DNA from: Gammaproteobacteria bacterium
GTDB taxonomy: Bacteria > Pseudomonadota > Gammaproteobacteria > Arenicellales > Arenicellaceae
Assembly: GCA_013002025.1 (NCBI GenBank)
Contig: JABDKW010000001.1
Coordinates: forward strand, 62,001-126,000
Length of the DNA: 64,000 nucleotides
Reading direction: 5' to 3'
In this document: in pieces, positions 9,092 to 17,780 of the stretch
How positions within the stretch are numbered: position 1 is the stretch's first letter
Layout of the letters: each line of letters starts with the position of its first letter
Program-made: the position numbers and the translations under genes
Notes under the pieces: model-generated
What the model saw: only the letters and a program-made list of their open reading frames with translations
Database searches by the model: none
What the model was told of the DNA's origin: nothing

Positions 9092-9865
9092 AATTAATTT
9101 CCTAGTCAAGTTTAAAGTAAGCAAGTTATAAAAAAGTAGTTGAAACATCATTCGTATAAATGGTTAAAGCGATGTTTCAAATTTCTAGCCGGAAACCAAT
9201 CCGGCTGGATCTAAGGTTCGACTTGGAGGCAATAGTAAACATTTTTTTCGGTTAAAGTGAAAAAATGTGTAAACCATATAAGTCATTGAAATATATGTAT
9301 TAAATGACTATTTAATTTTCGTCATCGCAGTGACAATCTATGTCAGCAGGGCGACCCGTGCAGTTCAACCCACACTTGGTTGACAGAGGTCTAACTGGGG
9401 TATTGCTTACTGCTAATCATCTTATGATGCGGCGCTTCTTAGCTACTTCACTTGGTAAAACCCACCGCCCACTCACTGGCCGCTGCAGTTGTTGACGCTC
9501 GGCGGACGCGACTAACTTGGGTCGGGCGCCGATCGCAGATAATGACGTTTTACAAGGGCTTCTACCCAACTTCCTTGGTTATACATCTCCTATTCAAGCT
9601 TACTTAGTTTTGTGCCGTGGCCCCAATCCCATATTGAAGAATCCAATCCTGGCGCATACATGCCTGCGTTTCGCTCACCTCCGATTTAAACACGGCGATA
9701 TATGTGGGCTGGCGCGCGCGCCTCCCTGGCGTATCTCCTTACTATCGTAATCGTTTCAAACAAAAACAGGTCAGCCAAGTGACGGCGCGCTATTTGATTC
9801 CGGCATAGATTGCGTGGTTGCACCACCCGCCCCGTTCATAAACGGTGCGGGTAGACTGGCTTCGA
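9092..9865. other. 774-nt gene-poor region between the two pilin genes
   Basis: No open frame with a motif or ribosome site was found; a 77-codon frame at 9517-9750 is featureless. The first 250 nt upstream of pilA are AT-rich and contain a perfect 7-bp inverted repeat AGCCGGA/TCCGGCT at 9187-9206 that would lie in the pilA leader or promoter. I looked for the RpoN consensus TGGCAC-N5-TTGC used by pilA in Pseudomonas and did not find a convincing match. The part 9360-9860 is more GC-rich and unexplained. Confidence 0.55.
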
Positions 9866-10441
9866 TCACCGGCACTCAAACGGAACAAAACGCCTCGGCA
9901 TCGTGCCAATGCCGTGCGTACTCATCCCCAAGCCGGATGCTGCACTAGTCCCTTCAGAGGAGCAGGCCCAGTCAATCGCACCCGACGGCTGTGTCGTTAA
10001 CAGGGCGTAGCCCGAAGCCGTTCTGACCTGCGGGGTCAATTTTATTGACCGGCCCCTGGCGTCGACGTCAAGGCGGTCCGATTCTGAGGTGAACACCGTT
10101 ATCACGCCAGAATTGGGGTTTATGTGCGTATAGTCGACTAGCGGGCTGTTCGCGGCAAGCCCGGTTGAGGCATTGTAGGAATTGGCCGAGCGTTGCAGTA
10201 GCCCTGGGTCAGATTCAAGATAATTCTCAACCACCAGATTGCGCGCCATGGCTACTTGAAGTAGTACTTCACTGATAAGCGCTCGAGTTTGATACGTCTG
10301 ATAGGCCGGCAAAGCCACGGCCGCTATGATTGAAATAATCGCGACCACCAGCATCAATTCGATTAATGTGAAGCCAGTTGCGTTGGCGCGGTGATTGGGT
10401 CGAGTCAGCGCCAGATTGCCGGAGTTCGGATGTTTCTCCAT
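9866..10441 (-). CDS. Second type IV pilin (pilin-like protein)
   Basis: A 191-residue prepilin. A long leader of 23 residues ends in Gly and is followed by FTLIELMLVVAIISIIAAVA with Glu5 present, so PilD should process it. The body differs greatly from PilA except in the N-terminal helix; a C-terminal Cys pair (WAC near the end and the penultimate-but-one Cys in FECR) indicates a D-loop. It may be an alternative major pilin or a minor pilin; length and C-terminal disulfide favour a major-pilin-like fold. Same strand as pilA but separated by 774 nt, so independent expression is likely. Confidence 0.88.
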   Translation of the reverse strand: MEKHPNSGNLALTRPNHRANATGFTLIELMLVVAIISIIAAVALPAYQTYQTRALISEVLLQVAMARNLVVENYLESDPGLLQRSANSYNASTGLAANSPLVDYTHINPNSGVITVFTSESDRLDVDARGRSIKLTPQVRTASGYALLTTQPSGAIDWACSSEGTSAASGLGMSTHGIGTMPRRFVPFECR

Positions 10442-10660
10442 TTCGTCTCGGGTACCCTGGCAGGGCGATATTCTGAGTTGCTATGCAGTGCGGTGCTGGG
10501 TAGGCATCACCACCAGTTGTATCGACTTGCGTTGGGTTTGTCGGGTTAGGGAGAGACTACTATCGCGCGGTCGAGATGACCCGTCCAGAACAATGTGAAT
10601 TTTTGTTACGCCGGCACTAAGCTTCTGTTTTTAAGATATTTTTTACAACAACAAATTGTG

Positions 10661-11536
10661 TCACTCAGAGTCCAGGCTGATGTCGTATTTTGTCAATTTA
10701 TAGCGAAATGAGCGAAACGAAATGCCCAGGAGTTTGGCCGCTTCGGTTTTGTTGCCGCCGGTTTTTTCCAGCGCAGTCCGCAGTGCCACCATTTCTTCCT
10801 GAATCAGAAAATCTTCGATTGACTGGTCACCGGGGACGAAGGTCTTTAACTCCGCGAGCCGTACCTTTGCCGCAAGGTATGAGACAACCAACGCGGTTAA
10901 GAATAAAATCACCCCGTAGGCGGACATCAGGCCGTAGTTAGGCTCGATATCGTGAATGGATTCCCACACCGTATAGAAATGCTCATAAAACATCACAATG
11001 ATGGCGCCAGACGCCAGCCCCAGAGCCTGTACCCGTGGCAAGACTACGCTGCCGGTGGCGACGATCACAAAAAAGATAAAGGCGAAGCTGGATTCAATAC
11101 TGCCGCCAGCATGGGTCAAAATGCCGGCAATCACGATGTCAGTGGTAAATTGCGCCACGATGACCCAGTTGAAGCTTAATTGTTTGCGCCAGCTGAGCCA
11201 GGTAAACCCAACCGCCGACAGCAGCAGGACGCAATTGGCGGCCAAAAATTGCATGGCGTGCGTCAATTTGCCGAGCGGCTGCCACTGCGGAGCGGCGTAA
11301 GGGACGGTGGCCAGGATCAGCAGCCCCAAGCTGAGCACGTAGCGCATAATGTTAAGTGCGTACAGCGCCCGCCAGATATCCTGTTTAAATGAATAGGGCT
11401 CCTCGTTATCCGCTGATGCGGGCGCCCTCGTTGCGGCAGTGGGTTTTTTCTTGGGCGTTTCCTTACGCTGTTTTTCCTGCCTTCTTAATTTGTTTGCCAA
11501 TTCGGCATTAGCGAGTGCGATCAGGTCGGTGCTCAT
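10661..11536 (-). CDS. PilS-like membrane domain fused to PilR-like Fis-type DNA-binding domain (no kinase, receiver or AAA+)
   Basis: A 291-residue protein. Residues 1-50 are charged and cytoplasmic-looking; six hydrophobic segments follow (about 63-81, 94-115, 124-142, 151-168, 170-188, 203-222), with THAGGSIESSFAFIFF and SVVLPRVQALGLA resembling the sensor domain of the pilus kinase PilS. After AAKVRLAELK (about 230) the sequence passes straight into EALEKTGG-like text (ALEKTGGNKTEAAKLLGIS, FRSFRYKLTKYDI), the Fis-type helix-turn-helix ending PilR-type sigma54 activators. The HisKA, HATPase, REC and AAA+ modules are all missing. The fusion is in frame with an intact start and stop. Inference: either a one-component membrane-bound DNA-binding protein or the relic of a pilS-pilR internal deletion. 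It sits next to the pilins. Confidence 0.8.
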   Translation of the reverse strand: MSTDLIALANAELANKLRRQEKQRKETPKKKPTAATRAPASADNEEPYSFKQDIWRALYALNIMRYVLSLGLLILATVPYAAPQWQPLGKLTHAMQFLAANCVLLLSAVGFTWLSWRKQLSFNWVIVAQFTTDIVIAGILTHAGGSIESSFAFIFFVIVATGSVVLPRVQALGLASGAIIVMFYEHFYTVWESIHDIEPNYGLMSAYGVILFLTALVVSYLAAKVRLAELKTFVPGDQSIEDFLIQEEMVALRTALEKTGGNKTEAAKLLGISFRSFRYKLTKYDISLDSE

Positions 11537-11583
11537 AGAATATACGTCTGCTCAAAACCATTAATTTGAATACGCGACAGTTG

Positions 11584-12360
11584 TCAAACTGTGTGCGCTA
11601 TCCCCCATACCTGAACGTAGTCTACACCGTTTCTTTTTAAAATTTTAGCGATTTCTGAGGCGGTTGAGCCAGTTGTTACCACGTCATCAATCAGCGCAAT
11701 ATGGTTGGCTCCGGGCGCCTTGAGAAGGCGAAAACTGCCCCTTATGTTGTGCCGCCGCTGAACCATGCTTTGTTCGGCCTGACTAGCTGTCGCTCGATGT
11801 TTAATCAGGTGCTGGCGGGAGCAGGGTATGCCAAGTTCAGAGCTCAGGCGCCGTGTGATTTCCCACGCCTGATTGTAGCCCCGCTCGCGCAACTTGCTGA
11901 TATGCAGTGGCACCGGTATGAGAAGGTCTGGCATTGATATTTCTGCCGCCAATAACTCGTTGGCTAGAAGGTCGGTGATGGCATTGGCAAGCTGGGGGCG
12001 ATCATGATACTTAAAATCGCGCACCAGGGCGTCAATGGGGTCACGATAGCGGAACGGGCAGAAACAGGCGTCATAGTGCGGCGGGTTTTGCAAACAGCGC
12101 CCACAGGTGTCGGCCTGAGCATTGAGAATTTGCCCGCAGTGACGGCAACAATGATGCTGATACGGCAGTTCTGCATAGCAGGCGGCGCAAAAATGTGTTG
12201 CTTGCTGAATTTGCTTGCAGCGCAAGCAGCGACGAGGCAGCAGCGCGCTGACCAAAGCACCCGGCAAGCTGCCAAGCGCTTGAATTAATTTTTTACTGGT
12301 ATTATGGCTGCGGTTTTTCAAGCTCACTTTCCTTGTGATGACTGTTGTAGCGCGCGCCAT
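11584..12360 (-). CDS. comF: ComF family phosphoribosyltransferase-like protein
   Basis: ComF proteins are needed for natural DNA uptake in several competent bacteria; the precise reaction is unknown. The N-terminal part holds a cysteine cluster with CLRC, CAAC, CRHC and CGRC (about residues 46-90, zinc-type), and the C-terminal part is a type I PRTase fold with the PRPP-binding motif ALIDDVVTTGST at about 220-231 and the family segment RGYNQ. Total 258 residues; the first 30 are poorly conserved in type, so translation may start at a later site. Proximity to pilus genes fits a DNA-uptake role, which I infer only. Confidence 0.9.
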   Translation of the reverse strand: MARATTVITRKVSLKNRSHNTSKKLIQALGSLPGALVSALLPRRCLRCKQIQQATHFCAACYAELPYQHHCCRHCGQILNAQADTCGRCLQNPPHYDACFCPFRYRDPIDALVRDFKYHDRPQLANAITDLLANELLAAEISMPDLLIPVPLHISKLRERGYNQAWEITRRLSSELGIPCSRQHLIKHRATASQAEQSMVQRRHNIRGSFRLLKAPGANHIALIDDVVTTGSTASEIAKILKRNGVDYVQVWGIAHTV

Positions 12361-12756
12361 TCACGTTCGTGGAGTGCGCCGCCCGACTCCATATTAGGCC
12401 AGCCAAGATGCAATTACAATTTAGCACCGGCGTGAACCTGCACTGAGCCGGGCTAAAAGACGAGCAACGGCCGGGCTGCTGGCCGCATAAATGTTGAGAT
12501 TACCAGCAGATTTTGTTGATGCTAGGGGGTTGCTATGATACCTTCTCACCGCCCCGGAACGGACGTGTTGCCGTGCCATGTCAGGCCTTCACAGGTGTGA
12601 ATATTTTGGTGAATATGAGGCTGGCATAGCTTGGTAGAATAACCACGTAGATGATCATCATAGATGGTCTTTTTAGTTGGTCAGTTGAATCGGTTATTTA
12701 AATAGTTCTTTTTCGGCACAGAAAAATCACACTCTTCAATTGGAGTAACCTTTATT
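12361..12756. other. Divergent intergenic region between comF and coxB
   Basis: About 400 nt between divergent genes. No reading frame or RNA gene was recognised. It must contain the promoters of comF and of the oxidase operon. A ribosome site GGAG stands at 12741-12744, 12 nt before the coxB ATG. Confidence 0.5.
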
Positions 12757-14067
12757 ATGGTGTTTCCCCGTATGGTGTTTCCTAAACCCGTAAAAACGGC
12801 GCTCAACAAGCTGGCTGTTGCCAGCACCTTGTTGACTTCAGCCTTATTCAGCGGCCTGGCGCAAGCTGAATACCGCTTGAACTTTCAAGACCCTGTGACC
12901 AGCGTGGCACGTGAAATCTACGATCTGCATATGCTGATCTTCTGGATCTGCGTGGTCATCTTTGTGGTGGTCTTTGGCTTCATGTTTTACTCGATTTTTG
13001 CGCATCGCAAGAGCAAGAACTATGAAGCAGCCCAGTTTAGCCACAGCACAAAAGTGGAAGTGATCTGGACGGTTATTCCTTCGATTATTCTGGTGCTGAT
13101 GGCCTGGCCGGCCACTCTAGTGTTAATCGATATGGAAGACACCACCATGTCAGACCTGACCATTAAGATCACGGGCTATCAGTGGAAGTGGGGCTATGAG
13201 TATCTGGATAGCGATATCAGCTTTTACAGCACGCTGGCCACACCGCGCGAACAGATTGACCAATTTGACGAAGCCAATGCCGTGCCGCCTGGCGAAAACT
13301 ACCTGTTAGAGGTTGATAACTATCTGGTGGTGCCATCGGGCCGTAAAGTACGCGCGCTGATTACCGCTAATGACGTCATCCACGCCTGGTGGATCCCCGC
13401 GTTTGGTACCAAGAAAGATGCCATTCCCGGCTACATTAATGAACTTTGGTTCAATGTTGACGAAGGCAAAGAGGGCCTTTACCGCGGTCAATGCGCTGAG
13501 CTATGTGGTAAAGATCATGCCTTTATGCCGATCGTAGCCAAAGTGGTTACTGGTGAAGAGTTTGATAATTGGGTCGCTTCGGGCGGCACCAGTTTTGCGG
13601 CTGACGCCATCGCCGAAGCCGTCGACGGTCTTGAAGCGGCGGTAGCCGAGGTTGCCGAAGTGGCTGAACAGGCAGGTGATGCCATGGCTGAGGTGGTTGA
13701 GGCCGTCGTGCCCGCCGCTGATGCGGCGGCACCGGAGCCGACCGTTTCCGCCAAGACCTGGACCAAGGACGAACTGATGGAAAAAGGCGCTGCGGTCTAT
13801 CAGACCCGCTGCCAGGCCTGTCATGGTCCCGACGGTAAGGGTCTGCCCGGTGCGTTTCCGGCCATCGCCGGTAGTGAGGTCGTCATGGGCGACCGCGATG
13901 CACAGATTGATCTGGTGATGTTCGGCAAAGCCGGCACTGCCATGGCGGCATTCGCCGGCCAGTTAAGTGATGAAGAGATGGCGGGGGTACTCACCTACCA
14001 ACGCAACGCCTTTGGTAATAATGTAGGCGATGTGGTTTTGCCTGCTGATATTAAAGCCAAACGATAA
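12757..14067 (+). CDS. coxB: Cytochrome c oxidase subunit II with C-terminal cytochrome c domain
   Basis: Subunit II receives electrons from cytochrome c and passes them through CuA to subunit I. After a signal peptide (about 1-37) come two membrane helices (about 55-82 and 102-125), then the cupredoxin domain with CuA ligands H209, C246, C250, H254 and M257 in [12 protein letters not shown]. An Ala/Val/Glu-rich linker (about 281-333) leads to a fused cytochrome c domain with heme motif CQACH at 352-356. This is a caa3-like subunit. Start ATG 12757 follows GGAGTAA; a second in-frame ATG at 12772 repeats the MVFP sequence and could also be used. First gene of the oxidase operon. Confidence 0.95.
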   Translation: MVFPRMVFPKPVKTALNKLAVASTLLTSALFSGLAQAEYRLNFQDPVTSVAREIYDLHMLIFWICVVIFVVVFGFMFYSIFAHRKSKNYEAAQFSHSTKVEVIWTVIPSIILVLMAWPATLVLIDMEDTTMSDLTIKITGYQWKWGYEYLDSDISFYSTLATPREQIDQFDEANAVPPGENYLLEVDNYLVVPSGRKVRALITANDVIHAWWIPAFGTKKDAIPGYINELWFNVDEGKEGLYRGQCAELCGKDHAFMPIVAKVVTGEEFDNWVASGGTSFAADAIAEAVDGLEAAVAEVAEVAEQAGDAMAEVVEAVVPAADAAAPEPTVSAKTWTKDELMEKGAAVYQTRCQACHGPDGKGLPGAFPAIAGSEVVMGDRDAQIDLVMFGKAGTAMAAFAGQLSDEEMAGVLTYQRNAFGNNVGDVVLPADIKAKR

Positions 14068-14088
14068 GATTCGAGTCGGAGAATAACT

Positions 14089-15696
14089 ATGTCTGATACC
14101 GCAGTAGCCCACGGGCACGACCACGCACACGACCATGACCACGACCATGACCACGACCATAAGCCGACCGGGTTTCGCCGTTGGTTTATGTCCACCAATC
14201 ACAAGGATATCGGTACGCTGTATCTGATTTTCTCGCTCACCATGCTGTTTCTGGGCGGCGCCATGGCGCTGGTGATTCGTGCAGAATTATTTCAACCGGG
14301 GCTGCAATTTGTTGACCCGCACTTCTTCAACCAGATGACCACCATGCACGCACTTATTATGGTGTTTGGTGCGGTGATGCCCGGTTTTGTGGGTTTTGCA
14401 AACTGGATGGTGCCGCTGATGGTGGGTGCGCCGGACATGGCGTTGCCCCGCATGAATAACTGGAGCTTCTGGATTCTGCCATTTGCGTTTTCCATTCTGT
14501 TGCTGAGCTTCTTCGTGCCGGGCGGTGCGCCTGCCGCAGGCTGGACGCTGTATGCACCGCTGACCGTACAGGGTGGTATGAGCGTGGACATGGCGATTGT
14601 GGCCATTCACATGATGGGTATCTCGTCCATCATGGGTGCGATCAACATTATTGTGACCACATTGAATATGCGGGCACCGGGCATGACTTTGATGAAAATG
14701 CCCATGTTCGTCTGGACCTGGCTGATCACCGCCTTCCTGCTGATTGCGGTAATGCCTGTATTCGCCGGCGCCGTTACCATGTTGCTGACCGATCGACACT
14801 TTGGCACGGCCTTCTTCAACCCGGCTGGCGGCGGTGACCCCGTATTGTTCCAGCATATTTTCTGGTTCTTCGGCCATCCGGAAGTCTACATTATGATTTT
14901 GCCGGCCTTTGGCATTATCTCGCAGATCATCCCCACCTTTGCGCGCAAGCCTTTGTTTGGCTACAGCTCAATGGTGTTCGCCACCGCGGCCATCGCCTTC
15001 CTGTCGTTTATCGTTTGGGCGCATCACATGTTTACCGTTGGCATGCCGCTACAGGGTGAACTGTTCTTTATGTACGCCACCATGCTGATTTCGGTCCCAA
15101 CCGGTGTGAAGGTGTTTAACTGGGTTACCACCATGTGGCGCGGGTCAATGACCTTTGAAACGCCGATGCTATATGCCATCGGTGTGGTGTTCCTGTTCAC
15201 CATGGGCGGCTTGTCTGGCTTGATGCTGGCCATTACGCCGGCGGATTTCCAATACCACGATACCTATTTCGTTGTAGCGCACTTTCACTATGTACTGTTC
15301 TCCGGCGCGGTGATGGCAATGATGGGTGGAACCTTCTACTGGTTGCCCAAGTGGTGCGGCCATATGTACAACGAAACGCTGGGTAAGTGGCACTTCTGGT
15401 TAACCACTATCTTCTTTAACATCACCTTCTTCCCGCAGCACTTTTTGGGTCTGGCGGGCATGCCGCGGCGCTATGCTGACTATCCGATTCAGTTTACTGA
15501 GTTTAATCAATGGTCAACTGTTGGCGCTTTTGGCCTGGGTATTTCGCAACTGCTGTTTGTCTACATCATCGTGTCCACAGTGCGCGGCGGTAAGAAAGCC
15601 ACCACCGAAGTTTGGGACAACCCAGAGGGTCTGGAATGGACAGTGCCCTCACCGGCGCCGTTTCACACCTTTGATGAACCACCGGTGGTCAAATAA
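14089..15696 (+). CDS. coxA: Cytochrome c oxidase subunit I
   Basis: Catalytic subunit of the heme-copper oxidase that reduces oxygen to water and pumps protons. The 535 residues carry twelve membrane helices and the expected metal ligands: heme-a His in TTMHALIM, the CuB motif GHPEVYI with the cross-linked Tyr, the HH pair in [10 protein letters not shown], and the heme ligands in [10 protein letters not shown]. The segment [14 protein letters not shown] marks an A-type enzyme. Unusual is the N-terminus: residues 8-24 are almost entirely alternating His and Asp before the normal start of helix I. A GGAG site precedes the ATG. Lies 21 nt after coxB. Confidence 0.97.
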   Translation: MSDTAVAHGHDHAHDHDHDHDHDHKPTGFRRWFMSTNHKDIGTLYLIFSLTMLFLGGAMALVIRAELFQPGLQFVDPHFFNQMTTMHALIMVFGAVMPGFVGFANWMVPLMVGAPDMALPRMNNWSFWILPFAFSILLLSFFVPGGAPAAGWTLYAPLTVQGGMSVDMAIVAIHMMGISSIMGAINIIVTTLNMRAPGMTLMKMPMFVWTWLITAFLLIAVMPVFAGAVTMLLTDRHFGTAFFNPAGGGDPVLFQHIFWFFGHPEVYIMILPAFGIISQIIPTFARKPLFGYSSMVFATAAIAFLSFIVWAHHMFTVGMPLQGELFFMYATMLISVPTGVKVFNWVTTMWRGSMTFETPMLYAIGVVFLFTMGGLSGLMLAITPADFQYHDTYFVVAHFHYVLFSGAVMAMMGGTFYWLPKWCGHMYNETLGKWHFWLTTIFFNITFFPQHFLGLAGMPRRYADYPIQFTEFNQWSTVGAFGLGISQLLFVYIIVSTVRGGKKATTEVWDNPEGLEWTVPSPAPFHTFDEPPVVK

Positions 15697-15714
15697 GTTA
15701 GGTAACTTTTGGCG

Positions 15715-15822
15715 ATGGCTGACCAACGGGAACAACGCAAGAACAACAATGCCAAAATTGCATTGTTGATCGCCTTGATTCCAGTGGCATTGTTTGTCGC
15801 CACGTTTTTTATTCAGCGATAG
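15715..15822 (+). CDS. 35-residue single-helix protein between coxA and ctaG (oxidase small assembly protein type)
   Basis: Begins MADQREQRKNNNAKI, a charged cytoplasmic head, followed by one hydrophobic helix (about residues 15-33) and a short QR tail. It is preceded by AGGTAACTTTTGGCG and lies 18 nt after the coxA stop and 74 nt before ctaG. Small single-helix proteins occur at this exact place in cytochrome oxidase operons of many proteobacteria and are annotated as small assembly proteins; assignment rests on position and architecture, not on sequence similarity that I could test. Confidence 0.65.
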   Translation: MADQREQRKNNNAKIALLIALIPVALFVATFFIQR

Positions 15823-15896
15823 CGCTTATTGATAGTGCAATTAGTGAGCGCAATCGCTTTAAACAAGGGCTTATAGCAAGAGCTGAGAGTAACAAA

Positions 15897-16421
15897 GTGC
15901 AGGCAAAAAAACTGGTTGTGCAACTGACCCTGGTGGCAGTGGTTATGTTTGGTTTTGGTTACGCGCTGGTACCGTTGTACGAAGCGTTTTGCCGAATTAC
16001 CGGCTTTGGTGGCAAAACCGATGTGATTGCAGAAGCGATGGCGGCGCAAGCTGTGCCGAGTGACCGCTCGATTGCAGTGACCTACACATCGCACAGCCAT
16101 ACGTCGTTGCCCTGGGAATTCAAGCCCGTGAGTAAGGGGCTGGACGTAAAACCCGGCGAGATTCATGAAGCCGTGTTTTATGTAAAGAATTACTCGAACA
16201 GACCGATCACGGGCATGTCGACCTTTAATGTGACGCCCCCGCGAGCGGGATTTCATTTTAAGAAAACAGAGTGTTTTTGTTTCACCCAGCAAGTACTGCA
16301 GCCGGGCGAAGAGAAAGAAATGTTGGTTCGTTATATGCTGGACCCGGCCATGCCGGAAGATGTACTGGAACTAACGCTGTCCTATACTTTTTTCGACAAC
16401 GAAAAGTACGCAGGGCAATAA
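15897..16421 (+). CDS. ctaG: Cytochrome c oxidase assembly protein CtaG (Cox11 family)
   Basis: Cox11 delivers copper to the CuB site of subunit I. A single N-terminal membrane anchor (about residues 7-25) with the family segment GYALVPLYEAFCRITGFGG is followed by a periplasmic Ig-like domain containing the copper-binding CFCF motif in ECFCFTQQ near residue 125 and the C-terminal LSYTFF. Length 174. Start is GTG at 15897, preceded by GAGAG; no better ATG exists upstream. Confidence 0.95.
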   Translation: MQAKKLVVQLTLVAVVMFGFGYALVPLYEAFCRITGFGGKTDVIAEAMAAQAVPSDRSIAVTYTSHSHTSLPWEFKPVSKGLDVKPGEIHEAVFYVKNYSNRPITGMSTFNVTPPRAGFHFKKTECFCFTQQVLQPGEEKEMLVRYMLDPAMPEDVLELTLSYTFFDNEKYAGQ

Positions 16422-16446
16422 CAATTATTAATTGAGGAAAGCGAGT

Positions 16447-17346
16447 ATGGCTTCACATTCACCAGAGCATTACAAAACTCATTACTACGTGCCCGACTCA
16501 AGCGTGTATCCGTTTGTGTCATCAATTGCCCTGTTCTTTATTGCCCTGGGCGGCGCCAGTCTGGTAAATGGCTACGCTATCGGCCCGAAAATGATGACGA
16601 TTGGCGGCATTGGGTTGGCCTCCCTGTTGTTCATCTGGTTTCGCAGGGTGATTGCCGAAAGCCCCGATTACAATATGGACGTCGACAAGTCATTCCGCAT
16701 GGGCATGGCCTGGTTTATCTTTTCAGAGGTGATGTTCTTCGCGGCATTTTTCGGTGCCCTGTACTACCTGCGCAACCTGGCGGTGCCCTGGTTGGCGGAA
16801 ACAGAATTACTGTGGCCCGGCTTTGAAGCCATGTGGCCGTCGTCCGGCCCATTGGGTGCGCAAATTGTGACCAATGGCGTGCCTAGTGCCACAGAAATCT
16901 CTGAAGCCACTAAATATGGTCTGATCGATCCGCTGCATTTGCCGCTATACAACACCTTGATACTGCTGACATCGAGTGTCACGCTGACTATTTCGCACCA
17001 TGCATTGCGCGCCAGTAATCGTGCCCAGACCATTATTTGGCTGGCGATTACGGTTGCTCTGGGGGTCTGGTTCCTGGCGCTTCAGGTAACCGAGTATATA
17101 GAAGCCTATCAACAACTTGGGCTGACCCTGGGCACCGGCGTGTACGGTTCAACCTTCTTTATGTTGACCGGGTTCCACGGCTTTCACGTCACGCTGGGTG
17201 CCTTTATTCTGTTCATCGTATTACTGCGCTGCATGAAAGGGCACTTTACGCCGGAGCGTCACTTCGTATTCGAAGCCGGCGCCTGGTATTGGCACTTTGT
17301 TGACGTGGTCTGGGTGGGTTTGTTTATCTTTGTCTATATCCTTTGA
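16447..17346 (+). CDS. coxC: Cytochrome c oxidase subunit III
   Basis: Seven-helix core subunit III, which stabilises subunit I. The segments FIFSEVMFFAAFFGA, FFMLTGFHGFHVTLG and AWYWHFVDVVWVGLF are diagnostic. I place the start at ATG 16447 (MASHSPEHYK), because GAGGAAAG lies 7-13 nt upstream; the longer frame from TTG 16432 would swallow this ribosome site. Protein 299 residues. Lies 25 nt after ctaG and is followed by a strong terminator, so it closes the coxB-coxA-small-ctaG-coxC unit. Confidence 0.96.
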   Translation: MASHSPEHYKTHYYVPDSSVYPFVSSIALFFIALGGASLVNGYAIGPKMMTIGGIGLASLLFIWFRRVIAESPDYNMDVDKSFRMGMAWFIFSEVMFFAAFFGALYYLRNLAVPWLAETELLWPGFEAMWPSSGPLGAQIVTNGVPSATEISEATKYGLIDPLHLPLYNTLILLTSSVTLTISHHALRASNRAQTIIWLAITVALGVWFLALQVTEYIEAYQQLGLTLGTGVYGSTFFMLTGFHGFHVTLGAFILFIVLLRCMKGHFTPERHFVFEAGAWYWHFVDVVWVGLFIFVYIL

Positions 17347-17363
17347 CAGACAGTCATTACCCA

Positions 17364-17396
17364 CAAAAAAAGAGCGTCGATGACGCTCTTTTTTTT
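17364..17396. terminator. Bidirectional intrinsic terminator between coxC and the DUF2909 gene
   Basis: Stem AGAGCGTC / GACGCTCT with a 3-nt loop (GAT), flanked by a run of A on the left and T on the right. It sits between two convergent genes and can end transcription from both sides. Confidence 0.93.
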
Positions 17397-17421
17397 GGAT
17401 TAGCAAACAAGCTGATTGCGG

Positions 17422-17697
17422 CTACTCCTGTTGCGACTTATCCGCATCAATACGTTGTTGTTGTTCCTGATTGAAATTGACCGGGTTTACCGAATTGCTG
17501 GGTTTCAGCCACTCCATCTTGATCGCCAGCAGGATAAATAAAAACAATACCACCCAGATGCTGATCCGCCAGGTGAGCGATTTAACGACCTTGTCACCGG
17601 CATCGCGCTCATCCGGTGTTTTTAAAAGGTGGTACAAGCCATTGCCCAGGCTAACCACCATGGCAATGAACAAAATGATGATAATAATTTTAGTCAT
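17422..17697 (-). CDS. Twin-transmembrane protein of the DUF2909 family
   Basis: Two hydrophobic helices (about residues 2-24 and 45-62) with the linking stretch LYHLLKTPDERDAGDK, plus a polar C-terminal tail. The family is small, of unknown molecular function, and is found beside cytochrome oxidase and SURF1 genes in Pseudomonas relatives, exactly as here. It is on the opposite strand to its neighbours, as in those clusters. 91 residues. Confidence 0.8.
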   Translation of the reverse strand: MTKIIIIILFIAMVVSLGNGLYHLLKTPDERDAGDKVVKSLTWRISIWVVLFLFILLAIKMEWLKPSNSVNPVNFNQEQQQRIDADKSQQE

Positions 17698-17780
17698 AGG
17701 AGCCGTATTTATGTCGTCACCAGTTACAGCTTGATTGGTGGTTGGAATAGCCTAAGTTTATCCTATATGCTGCATCGCTA

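Noticed and set aside
9092-9300. RpoN (sigma54) promoter for pilA
   Set aside because: I looked on the minus strand for TGGCAC-N5-TTGC and found no convincing match, although pilA in Pseudomonas is RpoN-dependent.
9517-9750. 77-codon plus-strand frame in the pilin gap
   Set aside because: No motif, no ribosome site and no neighbour logic; composition looks non-coding.
14089-14170. CRISPR-like or simple tandem repeat at the start of coxA
   Set aside because: The repeated GACCAC units are in frame within coxA and encode a His-Asp tail; there is no array structure.
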